Below are positions 8,217-16,999 of a DNA stretch of 64,000 nucleotides, piece after piece. A model generated the notes under the pieces. It did no database searches, had not been told where the DNA came from, and saw only the letters and a program-made list of their open reading frames with translations. A program made the translations under genes and the position numbers. The stretch spans positions 248,001-312,000 of the forward strand of contig JANQLU010000037.1 in NCBI GenBank assembly GCA_028280445.1, written 5' to 3'. The DNA comes from Pirellulaceae bacterium. Its GTDB lineage: Bacteria > Planctomycetota > Planctomycetia > Pirellulales > Pirellulaceae. Positions within the stretch are counted from its first letter, which is position 1. Each line of letters begins with the position of its first letter.

Positions 8217-11200
8217 CTAAATATCGACTTTCTTTTTGTCGGGTTTTTTGAGTTCGATGGGCTCTTTGCCGAGGGCCTTGCGGATGTTGTTGATCAAGAT
8301 GTTTCTGAGATCGTTGCTGCCGCCGGTTTTTACAAAAACGATCTTTCCTTTTTTATCAATGATCACCGTGTGAGGAATGTCGCTGGCACCGTATTTTTCG
8401 CTGATCGAGCCGTCGGCGTCCAGCGCAATCGTCGCATCCCATTTTTGGGATTTCACAAACGGTTTAATATTTTCCGGTTTTTCGAGCAGGTTTACCGCCA
8501 CGAACACGACTTCTTCGGGTTTGAACGAACCAGTGGCCGTAATCACTTCGGGCATTCCGCGGATACAAGGACCGCACCAGCTGGCCCAGAAATCGAGCAC
8601 GACAACTTTGCCACGATGATCGGATAGTTTGAATTTTGAACCGTCCAACAATTTGAGTTCGAAATCGGCTGCAGCCGTTCCGACCAACGGCGACTCAGTT
8701 TCGGTTTGCGTGCCATCGTCGAGTTTAGGTTCTTTGGCGTGCGTTGCGACCCAATCGGCGTAGGCGATGTCTTTGGCTTCGACCGCCAATTTGCCTTGCC
8801 GGATTTCCAGGATTTCCGAAAGTGGAATGGAGCATTTTCCAAGTGTTTCGGAAACGCCTTCGAGTTTTTGATCTTTCCACGCTTTGGCGGCAAGTGTGAT
8901 TCGTTGACCGCCATTGAGGACGACTTGAACAATTTGATCTGCATCACTGATCGATTTTTTAGGCGACAGATCGATTTCCGGTGGTTCTTCGTCGCCGTCT
9001 TGTTTTTTCGGAGCGTGGATCCAAACGAGGCTGGAAACGATCTCACGTTTAAAAGAAAAATCATCGAGACGCGATTCGAATTTAACCAGGTTTTTATCGA
9101 GGATTTTCAAACGTCCGCGGAGCAGATCGCCATTTTTTGCACACAGGATATGAGTTGACGGGTTGTCTTTGCGAATCCGCGGAATCGTCAGTAGTAGATC
9201 GCGTTTTGTTTCATCGACGATGATCGGCGTTGCGCCTGCCGATTGATTGTTGACGACAAAGTCTTTCAAGGTGAGGTGAGGTTTGCGATTACCGGCAAAC
9301 GCGGTAACGCTGAACGTCATTCCGCGGCCGCGAATCAGTTTGCCGTCGAGTTTGATTGTTTTGGCCAACGTCCCGTTGACTTTGATTTTCAGATTCTGCC
9401 GGTCGATTTCGAACGACATTTTCGCTTTGTTATTTGGCACTTGAATTTGCTGGGTTCGTCCGCCGAATCGATTATTTTGTTCCATGAAATAAATTCGGCT
9501 GTTGTACAGCATCATGTGGACTGGGATGCCGCCCCGGGGGTTTTTGACATTGCCGACAAACAGTTTGCATTGGAGCCGTGAATAGGAGTTCGATTTCCAT
9601 TGCATTTCAAACGTCAACAATTTGGCCGATGACAATTGCCCATGTCCAAATTGACAGGAATCGCGGACGGTCATTTCATTTTTGCCGATGTCGGTTTTGT
9701 TTTTACCGCGTTCGGAGAAAAACCAACCAGGATCATCGCAGTTGATTTTTGCAAAAGTTCGAAGCGGCGAGAAATCGATAGCTTTGACCGTGTCGGCCGG
9801 TACGATTTTGTTTTCTGTAAATGATTCAAAACGTACTTCGTGTTCGTCGATGGAAACGATGCGACATGGAATCACATCGCGATTGACAAAATAGATGGTG
9901 TCGGGCCATTCCGACGCTGGTTTCGTGGTGTGCTTTGTTTGATTGAAGCGGATTTTCAGGTTTCCATCGCCCAACGGCAGAGCGGTTTTGGAGCCCACCG
10001 GTTGCCAGCGCAGCACGTCGCCGATTTTTCCCGTGCCGCCAACCAACTCGCCTTGAATTGTAGCGCCTTCGAGGAACAACACTTGTTTGGCGTTGACCGA
10101 TTTTGTGGATGATGCGACGGGTTGAGTGCCAATGCGGATTTGAATCGCTTCTTTGAGGTCTGCTGAAACGAGTTCATTTGAGAACGTTGTTTTCAATTTG
10201 GCGATATTGGACTGAATCGAATCCAAAGTCCCTTTGACAAGCGTGCCATCGAGGTATCGCACGACGACTTCGTTTTTGGGACTGGTCGCTTTTTTCATCG
10301 GGTTCAAATTTGCGGAACGAAATTTAGTGTCGGGCAATTCTGTTTCGTCTCCCGATTTCATCGTCCATGTTTTTCCATCAAATGACTCGATGCCACCGGT
10401 GACAACTTTGCCGTCGGTTGACTGGACACCGAGTGATGACGGGTTGAATCCAGCGGCCGCTTTGCTGACGCGCATCGTTTCGACGGTCAGATAGTCTTTT
10501 TTGTTTTCGATGTAGAAACCTGATTTCACACGATGATCCATCGCGGGAAGTTTCGCTTTGCAAAGCTGTTTGCCATCTTCGTCATTTACAAAGATCTGGT
10601 TGTTTTTTCGATCCCAATTGATCAACAGCTTCAGGCGTTTTTGTTTGCGGCTGAGTGATTCAATGACCGGTTCGAAGTCATCGGGATGAACCAAGACGAT
10701 GGAATCTTCCCAAGATTCGATACGGGCCAAGTTTTGAATGGACCGTTTGCTGGCGGGGACACCGAAACCGAAAATGAAGTCCAGTTTCTTTTTCCAGGAA
10801 ACTTCGAGTTCGATTTGGACGGCATCGGGTAATTTGGTTTCATAAAAAATGTTGGCGTCGTTGCGGCTGGCTGACAGTTGTCCTGTATCGTTGATTTTCC
10901 AATATCTTTTCGAGTTACTGATCGACCCCCAACTTTCCAGGTTGTTGGGACCCAACATGACGAAGCCAGCGTTTTTGAGGTGAACAATGTTATGAACGGA
11001 TGATTTCGAGATCTTGAGGTTTTTGTGGCGCGGCGATGCGATGTAAACGAATTGATCGTCAATTTTCGTGATGTCGCCAAAGACGCGGTTCCCATCAACC
11101 ATGCGTACGAAATATTTTTCGGACGAGATTTTGGGGAGGTTTTTGGTTGCAAACCGGATGTTGTTGAGGACGTCGAGCCGCAGTTCAAGTTGGCCTTTGA

Positions 11201-11366
11201 ACAGGTCGGATTCCCAAAACAGACTTTCCTGTTTCGCACCGGTTAATTTTCCGGTGAGCGCGTCTCCGTTGTTCCAGGTGATGTAATTTTTATTGGACTG
11301 ACCGAAGGTCGAGCTCACGGATATTGCAAAAAATGCAAGAACGAGCAGCCGTTTTTGATAGATCAT
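8217..11366 (-). CDS. Secreted multi-repeat protein with C-terminal TlpA/thioredoxin domain
   Basis: 1049 residues starting with a signal peptide (MIYQKRLLVLAFFAISVSS). Across the first ~880 residues a motif of about 45-60 residues recurs six or seven times, each opening with NGDxLxGxL-like words (NGDALTGKL, DGNRVFGDI, DGTLVKGTL, EGATIQGEL, NGDLLRGRL) and ending in a hydrophobic strand. These look like small beta-barrel modules, interspersed with LamG-like stretches. The last ~150 residues form a thioredoxin fold with WCGPC and the cis-proline segment DIPHTV, as in TlpA/ResA disulfide reductases of the periplasm. A redox role is inferred from the CxxC. The gene is last in the minus-strand cluster, 11 bases after the preceding stop. 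Confidence 0.85.
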   Translation of the reverse strand: MIYQKRLLVLAFFAISVSSTFGQSNKNYITWNNGDALTGKLTGAKQESLFWESDLFKGQLELRLDVLNNIRFATKNLPKISSEKYFVRMVDGNRVFGDITKIDDQFVYIASPRHKNLKISKSSVHNIVHLKNAGFVMLGPNNLESWGSISNSKRYWKINDTGQLSASRNDANIFYETKLPDAVQIELEVSWKKKLDFIFGFGVPASKRSIQNLARIESWEDSIVLVHPDDFEPVIESLSRKQKRLKLLINWDRKNNQIFVNDEDGKQLCKAKLPAMDHRVKSGFYIENKKDYLTVETMRVSKAAAGFNPSSLGVQSTDGKVVTGGIESFDGKTWTMKSGDETELPDTKFRSANLNPMKKATSPKNEVVVRYLDGTLVKGTLDSIQSNIAKLKTTFSNELVSADLKEAIQIRIGTQPVASSTKSVNAKQVLFLEGATIQGELVGGTGKIGDVLRWQPVGSKTALPLGDGNLKIRFNQTKHTTKPASEWPDTIYFVNRDVIPCRIVSIDEHEVRFESFTENKIVPADTVKAIDFSPLRTFAKINCDDPGWFFSERGKNKTDIGKNEMTVRDSCQFGHGQLSSAKLLTFEMQWKSNSYSRLQCKLFVGNVKNPRGGIPVHMMLYNSRIYFMEQNNRFGGRTQQIQVPNNKAKMSFEIDRQNLKIKVNGTLAKTIKLDGKLIRGRGMTFSVTAFAGNRKPHLTLKDFVVNNQSAGATPIIVDETKRDLLLTIPRIRKDNPSTHILCAKNGDLLRGRLKILDKNLVKFESRLDDFSFKREIVSSLVWIHAPKKQDGDEEPPEIDLSPKKSISDADQIVQVVLNGGQRITLAAKAWKDQKLEGVSETLGKCSIPLSEILEIRQGKLAVEAKDIAYADWVATHAKEPKLDDGTQTETESPLVGTAAADFELKLLDGSKFKLSDHRGKVVVLDFWASWCGPCIRGMPEVITATGSFKPEEVVFVAVNLLEKPENIKPFVKSQKWDATIALDADGSISEKYGASDIPHTVIIDKKGKIVFVKTGGSNDLRNILINNIRKALGKEPIELKKPDKKKVDI

Positions 11367-11377
11367 AGTAATGCTTG

Positions 11378-12445
11378 TTATCGTTCGTAAATTGGCAAGA
11401 ATTTGTAGTTGAGTGCCAGTGCCAGCAAGGACATTGCCGTGCAGTATGCGGGGCCGTGTTGGCCTTTGCCGATTTGTCCACTATCGAGTTGCATTTCCCG
11501 AAGTTTTCGAATCGTGTCACGGTTCCATTTTTTCCAGGCATCGTAGTCCGCTTGGAACAACGCTTGGGCTTTGTAGTATCGAGTGTAAAACGGCCAACTG
11601 GCGGACATGCCGGAGTTTTGGATGTTTCCAGCGATGTATTTTTTGGTTGCGCCGAACTCTTTCCATTTTTTTCGTTTCCCGATGGCGTAAACGAGGCAAG
11701 CGATTGAGGAACGCGCGTTGGATTCGCCGAATCCGCCGAGTCCGCTGTAACCCACTTGTCCCGAGCTATCGGAAGTCATGCTTTTCATATATTTCAGAGC
11801 GTCGTCGATCGTTTTATCGGGAACTTTGATGCCAGCGTTTCGAGCGGCAAGCAGTCCCATCAGCACAGCGCCGACGACCGAAGTGTCCGCGCTACGATCG
11901 GTCGGTGAATAACGCCAACCTTTGGTGGGATTTTTTTTCTGCGCATCGACTGCCAGTCGAACTGCCAATTCAAGTGCTTTGGCGATAGATCGGGTTTTAT
12001 TGTCGCGTTTTTGACCGGCCCACAACATTTCTTCGTCGACGGCACCGTACGCTTCGGAGAGTGCGAGCATGGCAAATCCGTGAACGTACATATTGCCGGG
12101 GATATAACCTGATCTCGGGTTTTGTTGCCGGATGATAAAGCGAACTGCTTTGCGAATGTTATTGGCATATTTTCCAAAATTGGGGTCTTCGCCGGTGGAC
12201 AGAAACGCCATGACGCAGAGCGCCGCGACGCCCGCTTCTTCGGACCCATGAAACGACTGGCCTTTGCTCCAGCTGCCATTGTCCTGTTGAGTTTTTGCCA
12301 GGTAATCCGCCCCTTTGTTGTAAATGGAGCGGACCTCAGGCGGAAATCCGGATTCTTCACGAATGTCGAGAACCTGTCCGCTGCCTACGTTGACCAACAG
12401 CGTCGTGACAATGACAAATGCGATTGCGGTATTTAAAAGTTTCAT
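11378..12445 (-). CDS. Secreted prenyltransferase/squalene-cyclase-fold repeat protein
   Basis: 355 residues from ATG 12445, which follows AGGA at good spacing and opens a signal peptide (MKLLNTAIAFVIVTTLL). The mature part consists of alpha/alpha-toroid repeats with QQDNGSWSKG, GVAALCVMAFLSTGE and VHGFAMLALSEAYG words, as in squalene oxidase repeats. The acidic DxDD motif of true cyclases is not seen, so an enzyme activity cannot be assigned. Planctomycetes have many such proteins beside MoxR/BatA clusters. The start ten codons upstream (12475) is less likely because it lacks a ribosome site. It shares a transcription unit with the downstream thioredoxin-domain gene. Confidence 0.8.
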   Translation of the reverse strand: MKLLNTAIAFVIVTTLLVNVGSGQVLDIREESGFPPEVRSIYNKGADYLAKTQQDNGSWSKGQSFHGSEEAGVAALCVMAFLSTGEDPNFGKYANNIRKAVRFIIRQQNPRSGYIPGNMYVHGFAMLALSEAYGAVDEEMLWAGQKRDNKTRSIAKALELAVRLAVDAQKKNPTKGWRYSPTDRSADTSVVGAVLMGLLAARNAGIKVPDKTIDDALKYMKSMTSDSSGQVGYSGLGGFGESNARSSIACLVYAIGKRKKWKEFGATKKYIAGNIQNSGMSASWPFYTRYYKAQALFQADYDAWKKWNRDTIRKLREMQLDSGQIGKGQHGPAYCTAMSLLALALNYKFLPIYER

Positions 12446-12502
12446 GGTGATTCCTGATTGCCTTTGGGCCATCATCCTGTTTTGCTTTTTCTTTGCCTTC
12501 GA

Positions 12503-13483
12503 CTACTTATCTTTATCCTGTTGGTCTTCCTTGCCTTGATCATCGACGACGCCGAGTCGGTTATCAAAAATGAAAGCTGCTCCTCCAGTGTTATAAGTCG
12601 CTTTCCAGACCGCTAATTGTCTTGCAGACAAAATGGATTCGAATTTTTTGGGAGGAATCGAGTAAACCATCTGTCGAACATCTTGAGTGTAACCGACAGG
12701 TAATTTGGCGTTTTGAAGAATTCTATTTCCAATTCTTTGACCGATGACGGTTTCGACTTTTCGGGTTTGCTCGTCGGACAGCATCAATTTGTTGCGCAAT
12801 GAATTGGAAGCATATGTGATGGCCGCCGCACGGTATTTGTCGATGCGGGTTTTGTCCGCAACGGCGAGCTTTTTTTGCTGGGGTTGCGTCAAGACTTTTT
12901 GAAGGCTCAATTTCCAGCGTTTGTTTTGCGTCGGGTTGGAAGTCATCGAATTGGTAGCGAGCATGTCGACCAGCATGAATTGCACCTCGGCTGGATTGAA
13001 CTCGGCTTCGTCTTCGATTTCCTGCCCTTTTTTTTGTTGACCCTTATTCCATTGTTTATTATTTTTTTTGCCGTCGCCGTCTTTACGGTCGGCATTTTTC
13101 TCAGCGGCTTCGTTGAATCGTTTTTGACTTTTCTCGAGCCTCGTGATGAGCTGATTGGAAATTTCTTCCGCGGTTCCCTTAGCGGCAATTTCCAGTTTCA
13201 GTTTTTGTTTCGGATCGATACCACAAACACGGTGGATGTAATCGATCTGTAATCCCAAAGTTTGCATGGTTCGTTTTTTGGAATTGGTAATGACCTGTTT
13301 TTTCATTTTGTCGGTCAGCTTGAAGGGCAATTCCATCAAGGCGTCTTGCTCGATCATGGCATTTTGGAAATCGACATCGACCGCAAGCGTATCTTGTGCC
13401 GCGGCGTGCGATTGACAAACTGCCAAAACGGCGACCCAAGTGGCAATGCGCTTAGCAATGGATGGCGAGGGAAAGCTGTACAT
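12503..13483 (-). CDS. Secreted protein, paralogue of the 17000-18007 gene
   Basis: 326 residues. I chose ATG 13483 because it begins a signal peptide (SIAKRIATWVAVLAVCQSHAAAQ segment). An upstream extension of the frame runs through a hairpin terminator and is not credible. The mature protein is charged and mostly helical. It carries the phrase IDYIHRVCGIDPKQKLKLEI and later RNKLMLSDEQTRKVETVIG, which line up with DMDRICQLDQSQLKKLRF and KQLLLSTKQRDAITKVID in the second copy five genes upstream. No catalytic motif is visible. The family seems specific to planctomycetes. Its function is unknown; LxxxQ-x-KL phrases suggest Spy/CpxP-like helical hairpins, which is only a resemblance. Confidence 0.75.
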   Translation of the reverse strand: MYSFPSPSIAKRIATWVAVLAVCQSHAAAQDTLAVDVDFQNAMIEQDALMELPFKLTDKMKKQVITNSKKRTMQTLGLQIDYIHRVCGIDPKQKLKLEIAAKGTAEEISNQLITRLEKSQKRFNEAAEKNADRKDGDGKKNNKQWNKGQQKKGQEIEDEAEFNPAEVQFMLVDMLATNSMTSNPTQNKRWKLSLQKVLTQPQQKKLAVADKTRIDKYRAAAITYASNSLRNKLMLSDEQTRKVETVIGQRIGNRILQNAKLPVGYTQDVRQMVYSIPPKKFESILSARQLAVWKATYNTGGAAFIFDNRLGVVDDQGKEDQQDKDK

Positions 13484-13511
13484 GGCCGTGTCTTCGTTGC
13501 AGTAAGTTGTG

Positions 13512-13550
13512 AAAAAGCACCACACTGCAGGGTTTGCCGCGTGGTGCTTT
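13512..13550 (-). terminator. Rho-independent terminator after the 13572-14162 gene
   Basis: Read on the minus strand, AAAGCACCAC and GTGGTGCTTT pair to form a 10-bp stem around a GC-rich loop, and the stem runs into TTTTT. It lies 22 bases past the stop at 13572 and separates that unit from the next gene, which starts at 13483. Confidence 0.8.
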
Positions 13551-13571
13551 GATTGAAAAAATATAACCGGT

Positions 13572-14162
13572 TTACTTCTTGTTGCGTTTTTCGATCGCTT
13601 CGAAGTATTTATCGAGGCCGGCACGGAATTCGGCAGGCAATTCGTCGCCGGTTTGGCCGGTTGCCTGAGTGACTTCACGTTCGACGGTGTTTGCGTTTTT
13701 CTCTTGGGATTCACCCATCAGAGCCAGCGCCGCGACTCCGGTGTCTTTACCGGTTCGATTTCCTTCGCCCGGGCTGCTGCCACCACCGCCACCGCCGCCT
13801 TTGGAGCGTTTAGCACGCAGCAGCCATTCAATGGCTTCGGTTTCCGCTGCAATGGCTTTGGGGCCGGAGTCTTTGTTTCCGAGAATCTCTTCGGCATCCC
13901 ACATCGCTTCAGAGGCTCGGGTCAGTTGCTGGATCTCTTTAGCAAATTGTTGCTCACCATCCGGCAGGTCTTTGATATCGATGATGACATCTTCGGTGCG
14001 ACCCGCGAGTTTGGATTGCGTTTTCTGCAGAGATTTGACTCGTTTTTCAAATTCTTCTTTTTTGATTTGTGGTTTTGCTTGTTGTAGTGCTCTCGTTTCT
14101 TCGCGAAGTGCGATTTCTTTTTCCAAAATTTTCATAACTTCCAAAACGATCGAAGGTGGCAA
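13572..14162 (-). CDS. C-terminal part of a split coiled-coil envelope protein
   Basis: 196 residues in the same reading frame as the upstream 14199-16847 gene, separated from it only by two TGA codons and a short Gly/Pro linker. The N-terminus (PPSIVLEVMKILEKEIALRE) continues as a helical region to about 115. A seven-glycine run and a low-complexity stretch follow, then TGVAALALMGE and a terminal DELPAEFRAGLDKYFEAIE. In my recollection of planctomycete homologues (not checked) this is the C-terminus of one long protein. Translation could start at TTG 14162, about 12 bases after GGGAGGT, by reinitiation, or could result from UGA readthrough. Function unknown. Confidence 0.65.
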   Translation of the reverse strand: MPPSIVLEVMKILEKEIALREETRALQQAKPQIKKEEFEKRVKSLQKTQSKLAGRTEDVIIDIKDLPDGEQQFAKEIQQLTRASEAMWDAEEILGNKDSGPKAIAAETEAIEWLLRAKRSKGGGGGGGSSPGEGNRTGKDTGVAALALMGESQEKNANTVEREVTQATGQTGDELPAEFRAGLDKYFEAIEKRNKK

Positions 14163-14201
14163 ACTGCCACTGGGACCTCCCGGTCACGTGCCGCCCGGTC
14201 A
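14156..14201 (-). other. Two in-frame TGA codons and a hairpin inside a Gly/Pro linker
   Basis: Minus-strand codons run GGC TGA (14201-14199) CCG GGC GGC ACG TGA (14186-14184) CCG GGA GGT CCC, then into the next ORF with no frame change. Changing each TGA to GGA would restore a smooth Gly/Pro linker. Both stops are followed by CCGGG. A hairpin with stem GTGGCA/TGCCAC and loop GTT (14170-14156) lies 19 bases past the second TGA and overlaps the presumed TTG start of the downstream half. Confidence 0.8.
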
Positions 14202-16847
14202 GCCAGGGCCTACTAACTGCTCGGCCCACCGGTCGAGCGTATCGGCCAGGTATTCGGAGTGAGCGATGGATGCTCCCGATTCGTTGGTGACAATTTTGTT
14301 CGAGACGTCCTGCAGTTGTTTGATGACATCTTCTTTTTTCATTTCATTCAGGACGGTTTTGAATTTGCCTTCGTTGACACGATTGGAGTAGGCTTCGAGG
14401 TCGTCCTGAATGTGCGTGGTTGTCGTACTGTGTTTGTTTTGTCGTTTGGACAACAATTCAAACCGTTTTTTGCTGGCCGGTTTGACGCTGCCCAGCGATT
14501 CACCAAAGCTGCCCAGCGAAGAATCATTGAGGTCCTGGGCGAGTTCGTTTTGTCGTCGCGACATCGCTTTCAAGCGTTTTACAAAAGTGCTGCCCTCAAG
14601 GTTATTCAGGATTTTCTTGAGTTCTTCGGCGACCTTTTGGAATTCAGCGAGCAGTTCTTCGTGTTCATCGACCACTTCTTCCATTTGTTCTTGGGCAGGT
14701 GAACTCGGCTGCGGTTTGTCAGGAGAGTTGTCTTTGAGCGTGGTGCTTGGCAAAGTGAATTTGCCACCTCCTTTACTTTTCTGATCGTCTTCGTCTGTTT
14801 TTCCTTCATCATCAGGTTTTTTGCTGTCCATGCTGGACTCTTGCATATTGATAGAAGGTAGTTTTGAAGACTCGCCTTTTCCTTTGCCCTTGGCCGCTTC
14901 GCCTTTACTGGCATCGATGTGCGGTGGGGTTTTTTGTCCTTTTTGAGGAGAACCACTGCCGGCGGTTTTTGCATTCGCAGCCTTTTTCAGCAGGTCCTCG
15001 ATCGAAGGCATTCGTTTGCCCGAAATGTCTTTCAACGCTTGCAACATTTCGGCAAGTTTTTCCAAAGTCGCGACATTGAATTGATCATTTCGCGTCGCTT
15101 CTTTGGCAATCTGTTCTCCGACCTGGGTCAGAGCGTCGAGTCGCCGTGCCTGCATGGCTTCGAGAGCCGCTTGTTTTCTGATTTGTTCGCGAATTTTTTT
15201 GGTGTCCAATTCGCTCGCAGGCAAGTTTCGCAAACGAACGTTGTCTTTGAACAATCGTTGCTCAGCTTCGTAGGTTTCGAGCGATTGTTTAAACCATTTG
15301 TCGAGGCGACGAGTCAACCAGACTGCGTGTTCCTCTTCTGACAAAATATAAAGCCGATAGGTTGGCGAATATGTTTTTTCACGATTGGGTAGATAATCGG
15401 TTGTGAACAGGCGGAGCTCGATGACTTGAGGTTTCACGCCTTCTCGTGTGGGAGAAAACGTGGCAACCGCTTCCAAGTCCGTGGCATTGGGTGCACCGGC
15501 AGAAACAATTTTGCTGCCGACGATGGGTTCGCGGATGTCGCCTTCTTGGGGAACGCCTTTCCACTCCATGCCAATGGTCTTGATGCCAAAATCGTCTTCC
15601 GCGATGACGTTGAAGACCAACACGTCTTTTTCCAGAACAACTTGGTCCTTGGTGATTTTGTTACAAACCAGTGATGGTGCTGCGTCTGGCTCGACACGAA
15701 CTTTGAGATTGAGTGGGTTTTTCGGTGTCAGCCGCAACGTATCTTGCCAATTGAATTCCAAGACTTTTGATTGTGGGAAACCGGTCATCGGAGTCTTGAT
15801 CCAGTGACCGTCGGTTTGAATAGGTTGGCCATCGACGGTTGCCGCGACAATATCTCGGCTCGCTTTTGCCTGAAAGGAGACTTTTGCACCTTCGACCAAA
15901 GAGACTGACCCGCCTCGGACATCCTGGATCAAATTTTCAACTCGTTCGAGATAGGCAGGTAATTGGATTTCCGCGGCAATCGATGAAATCTCGGGACGCG
16001 GTTGCGGGTCAATTTTGATTTTGTGCCGCGCGTCGCCAATAGAGACTTTCAGTTTCGACGGCTTGCTAACCGGTGGAAGTGTAAATTCATATTTTCCATC
16101 GTTATTGTCAGCCACCAGGCCCACGCCGTTGATTTTCGCTTTGCCCTGTTTCGGAGACCATTTGGTTGATTCAGCAAGCTCGGTTTTGAATTCTGATTTT
16201 TCAGAAACGGGGACAACAATTTTTTCAGGCAGCGGTTTCATTTGAGCAAACGTGTATCGCTCGGTATGTTTCCACGGCATGATCCAACGTGCCAGTGCAT
16301 TGAAACCGGCCGACGGTACGAGCAACAATGCCAAAACGACGATGGCAGCCGGAACGCCGGCGATCAATGCCCAACGTCGATGTTTGGGTCGAGGAACGGC
16401 ATTGTCAAAGTCTTTGTCTTTTGTTTCCTCGTCGACCTGGGCCAGAGCCGCACGGCAGAGTTGTTGGCTGCGATTGTGCTCGTCGGGGTTGTTGACCAGT
16501 TCGATGATGCCCAGCAGGTGGTCACCCAAGCGAGGAAATTTGTGTTTGAGCAGTCGAGCAACTTGTACCAGTTGACGACTTTTCCAGATCCATTTGTGAC
16601 AGACAAGTGGAAACCAGATTCCCAAGCCAAGAGATCCGACCAGCAGGATCGCGCCACGGAGCAGCGCCGAAGTATCCATGAATCGGTCGAGAGCAAAAAC
16701 TAACAGGTACGAAATAAGTAGTCCAAATAAAGCCGCCAGGATGCCTTCGGCCAGCTTGATCATCCAAACCCGTTTCTGGAAAGATTCCAGTTTGGATCTC
16801 ATGCGATCTGGGAGCTCAATTTTTTGTTGATGGTCAACTAAACTCAT
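14199..16847 (-). CDS. Large membrane-anchored coiled-coil protein of the MoxR/BatA cluster (N-terminal part)
   Basis: 882 residues from ATG 16847; the TTG four codons upstream is the alternative. Two adjacent transmembrane helices lie at about 35-90 (ILAALFGLLISYLLVFALDRF and GAILLVGSLGLGIWFPLV) and a third at about 165-185, as in DUF4175-like proteins. A beta-rich periplasmic part follows. Long charged helices come next, including a Lys/Glu-rich spacer (about 640-720), and the C-terminus is DTLDRWAEQLVGPG. The protein stops in the middle of what looks like a linker and continues in frame as the 13572-14162 ORF. Companion genes suggest a part in an envelope complex handled by MoxR and VWA proteins. 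The precise role is unknown. Confidence 0.8.
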   Translation of the reverse strand: MSLVDHQQKIELPDRMRSKLESFQKRVWMIKLAEGILAALFGLLISYLLVFALDRFMDTSALLRGAILLVGSLGLGIWFPLVCHKWIWKSRQLVQVARLLKHKFPRLGDHLLGIIELVNNPDEHNRSQQLCRAALAQVDEETKDKDFDNAVPRPKHRRWALIAGVPAAIVVLALLLVPSAGFNALARWIMPWKHTERYTFAQMKPLPEKIVVPVSEKSEFKTELAESTKWSPKQGKAKINGVGLVADNNDGKYEFTLPPVSKPSKLKVSIGDARHKIKIDPQPRPEISSIAAEIQLPAYLERVENLIQDVRGGSVSLVEGAKVSFQAKASRDIVAATVDGQPIQTDGHWIKTPMTGFPQSKVLEFNWQDTLRLTPKNPLNLKVRVEPDAAPSLVCNKITKDQVVLEKDVLVFNVIAEDDFGIKTIGMEWKGVPQEGDIREPIVGSKIVSAGAPNATDLEAVATFSPTREGVKPQVIELRLFTTDYLPNREKTYSPTYRLYILSEEEHAVWLTRRLDKWFKQSLETYEAEQRLFKDNVRLRNLPASELDTKKIREQIRKQAALEAMQARRLDALTQVGEQIAKEATRNDQFNVATLEKLAEMLQALKDISGKRMPSIEDLLKKAANAKTAGSGSPQKGQKTPPHIDASKGEAAKGKGKGESSKLPSINMQESSMDSKKPDDEGKTDEDDQKSKGGGKFTLPSTTLKDNSPDKPQPSSPAQEQMEEVVDEHEELLAEFQKVAEELKKILNNLEGSTFVKRLKAMSRRQNELAQDLNDSSLGSFGESLGSVKPASKKRFELLSKRQNKHSTTTTHIQDDLEAYSNRVNEGKFKTVLNEMKKEDVIKQLQDVSNKIVTNESGASIAHSEYLADTLDRWAEQLVGPG

Positions 16848-16928
16848 TTTGTTGTCCAAGGTTAAATGTGATTTGCCAGCGGTTTATTATGCGACAATTC
16901 GCCGCGACTTGCGCCACGAGAAATGCAG

Positions 16929-16955
16929 AAAAACCCGCTGAAAGAGCGGGTTTTT
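16929..16955 (-). terminator. Rho-independent terminator after the 17000-18007 gene
   Basis: A-tract, ACCCGCT, loop GAAAG, AGCGGGT, T-tract: a compact hairpin with A and T runs on both sides, so it can work in either direction. It lies 45 bases after the minus-strand stop at 17000 and upstream of the next gene's start at 16847. Confidence 0.85.
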
Positions 16956-16999
16956 ACGATGTCTTACGAAAATGTGTTTAAATATTCGCTTCAATTGAC

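Noticed and set aside
12503-13714. Longer reading of the 12503 gene starting at 13714
   Set aside because: It would include the terminator hairpin at 13512-13550 and overlap the upstream gene, and a signal peptide starts at 13483.
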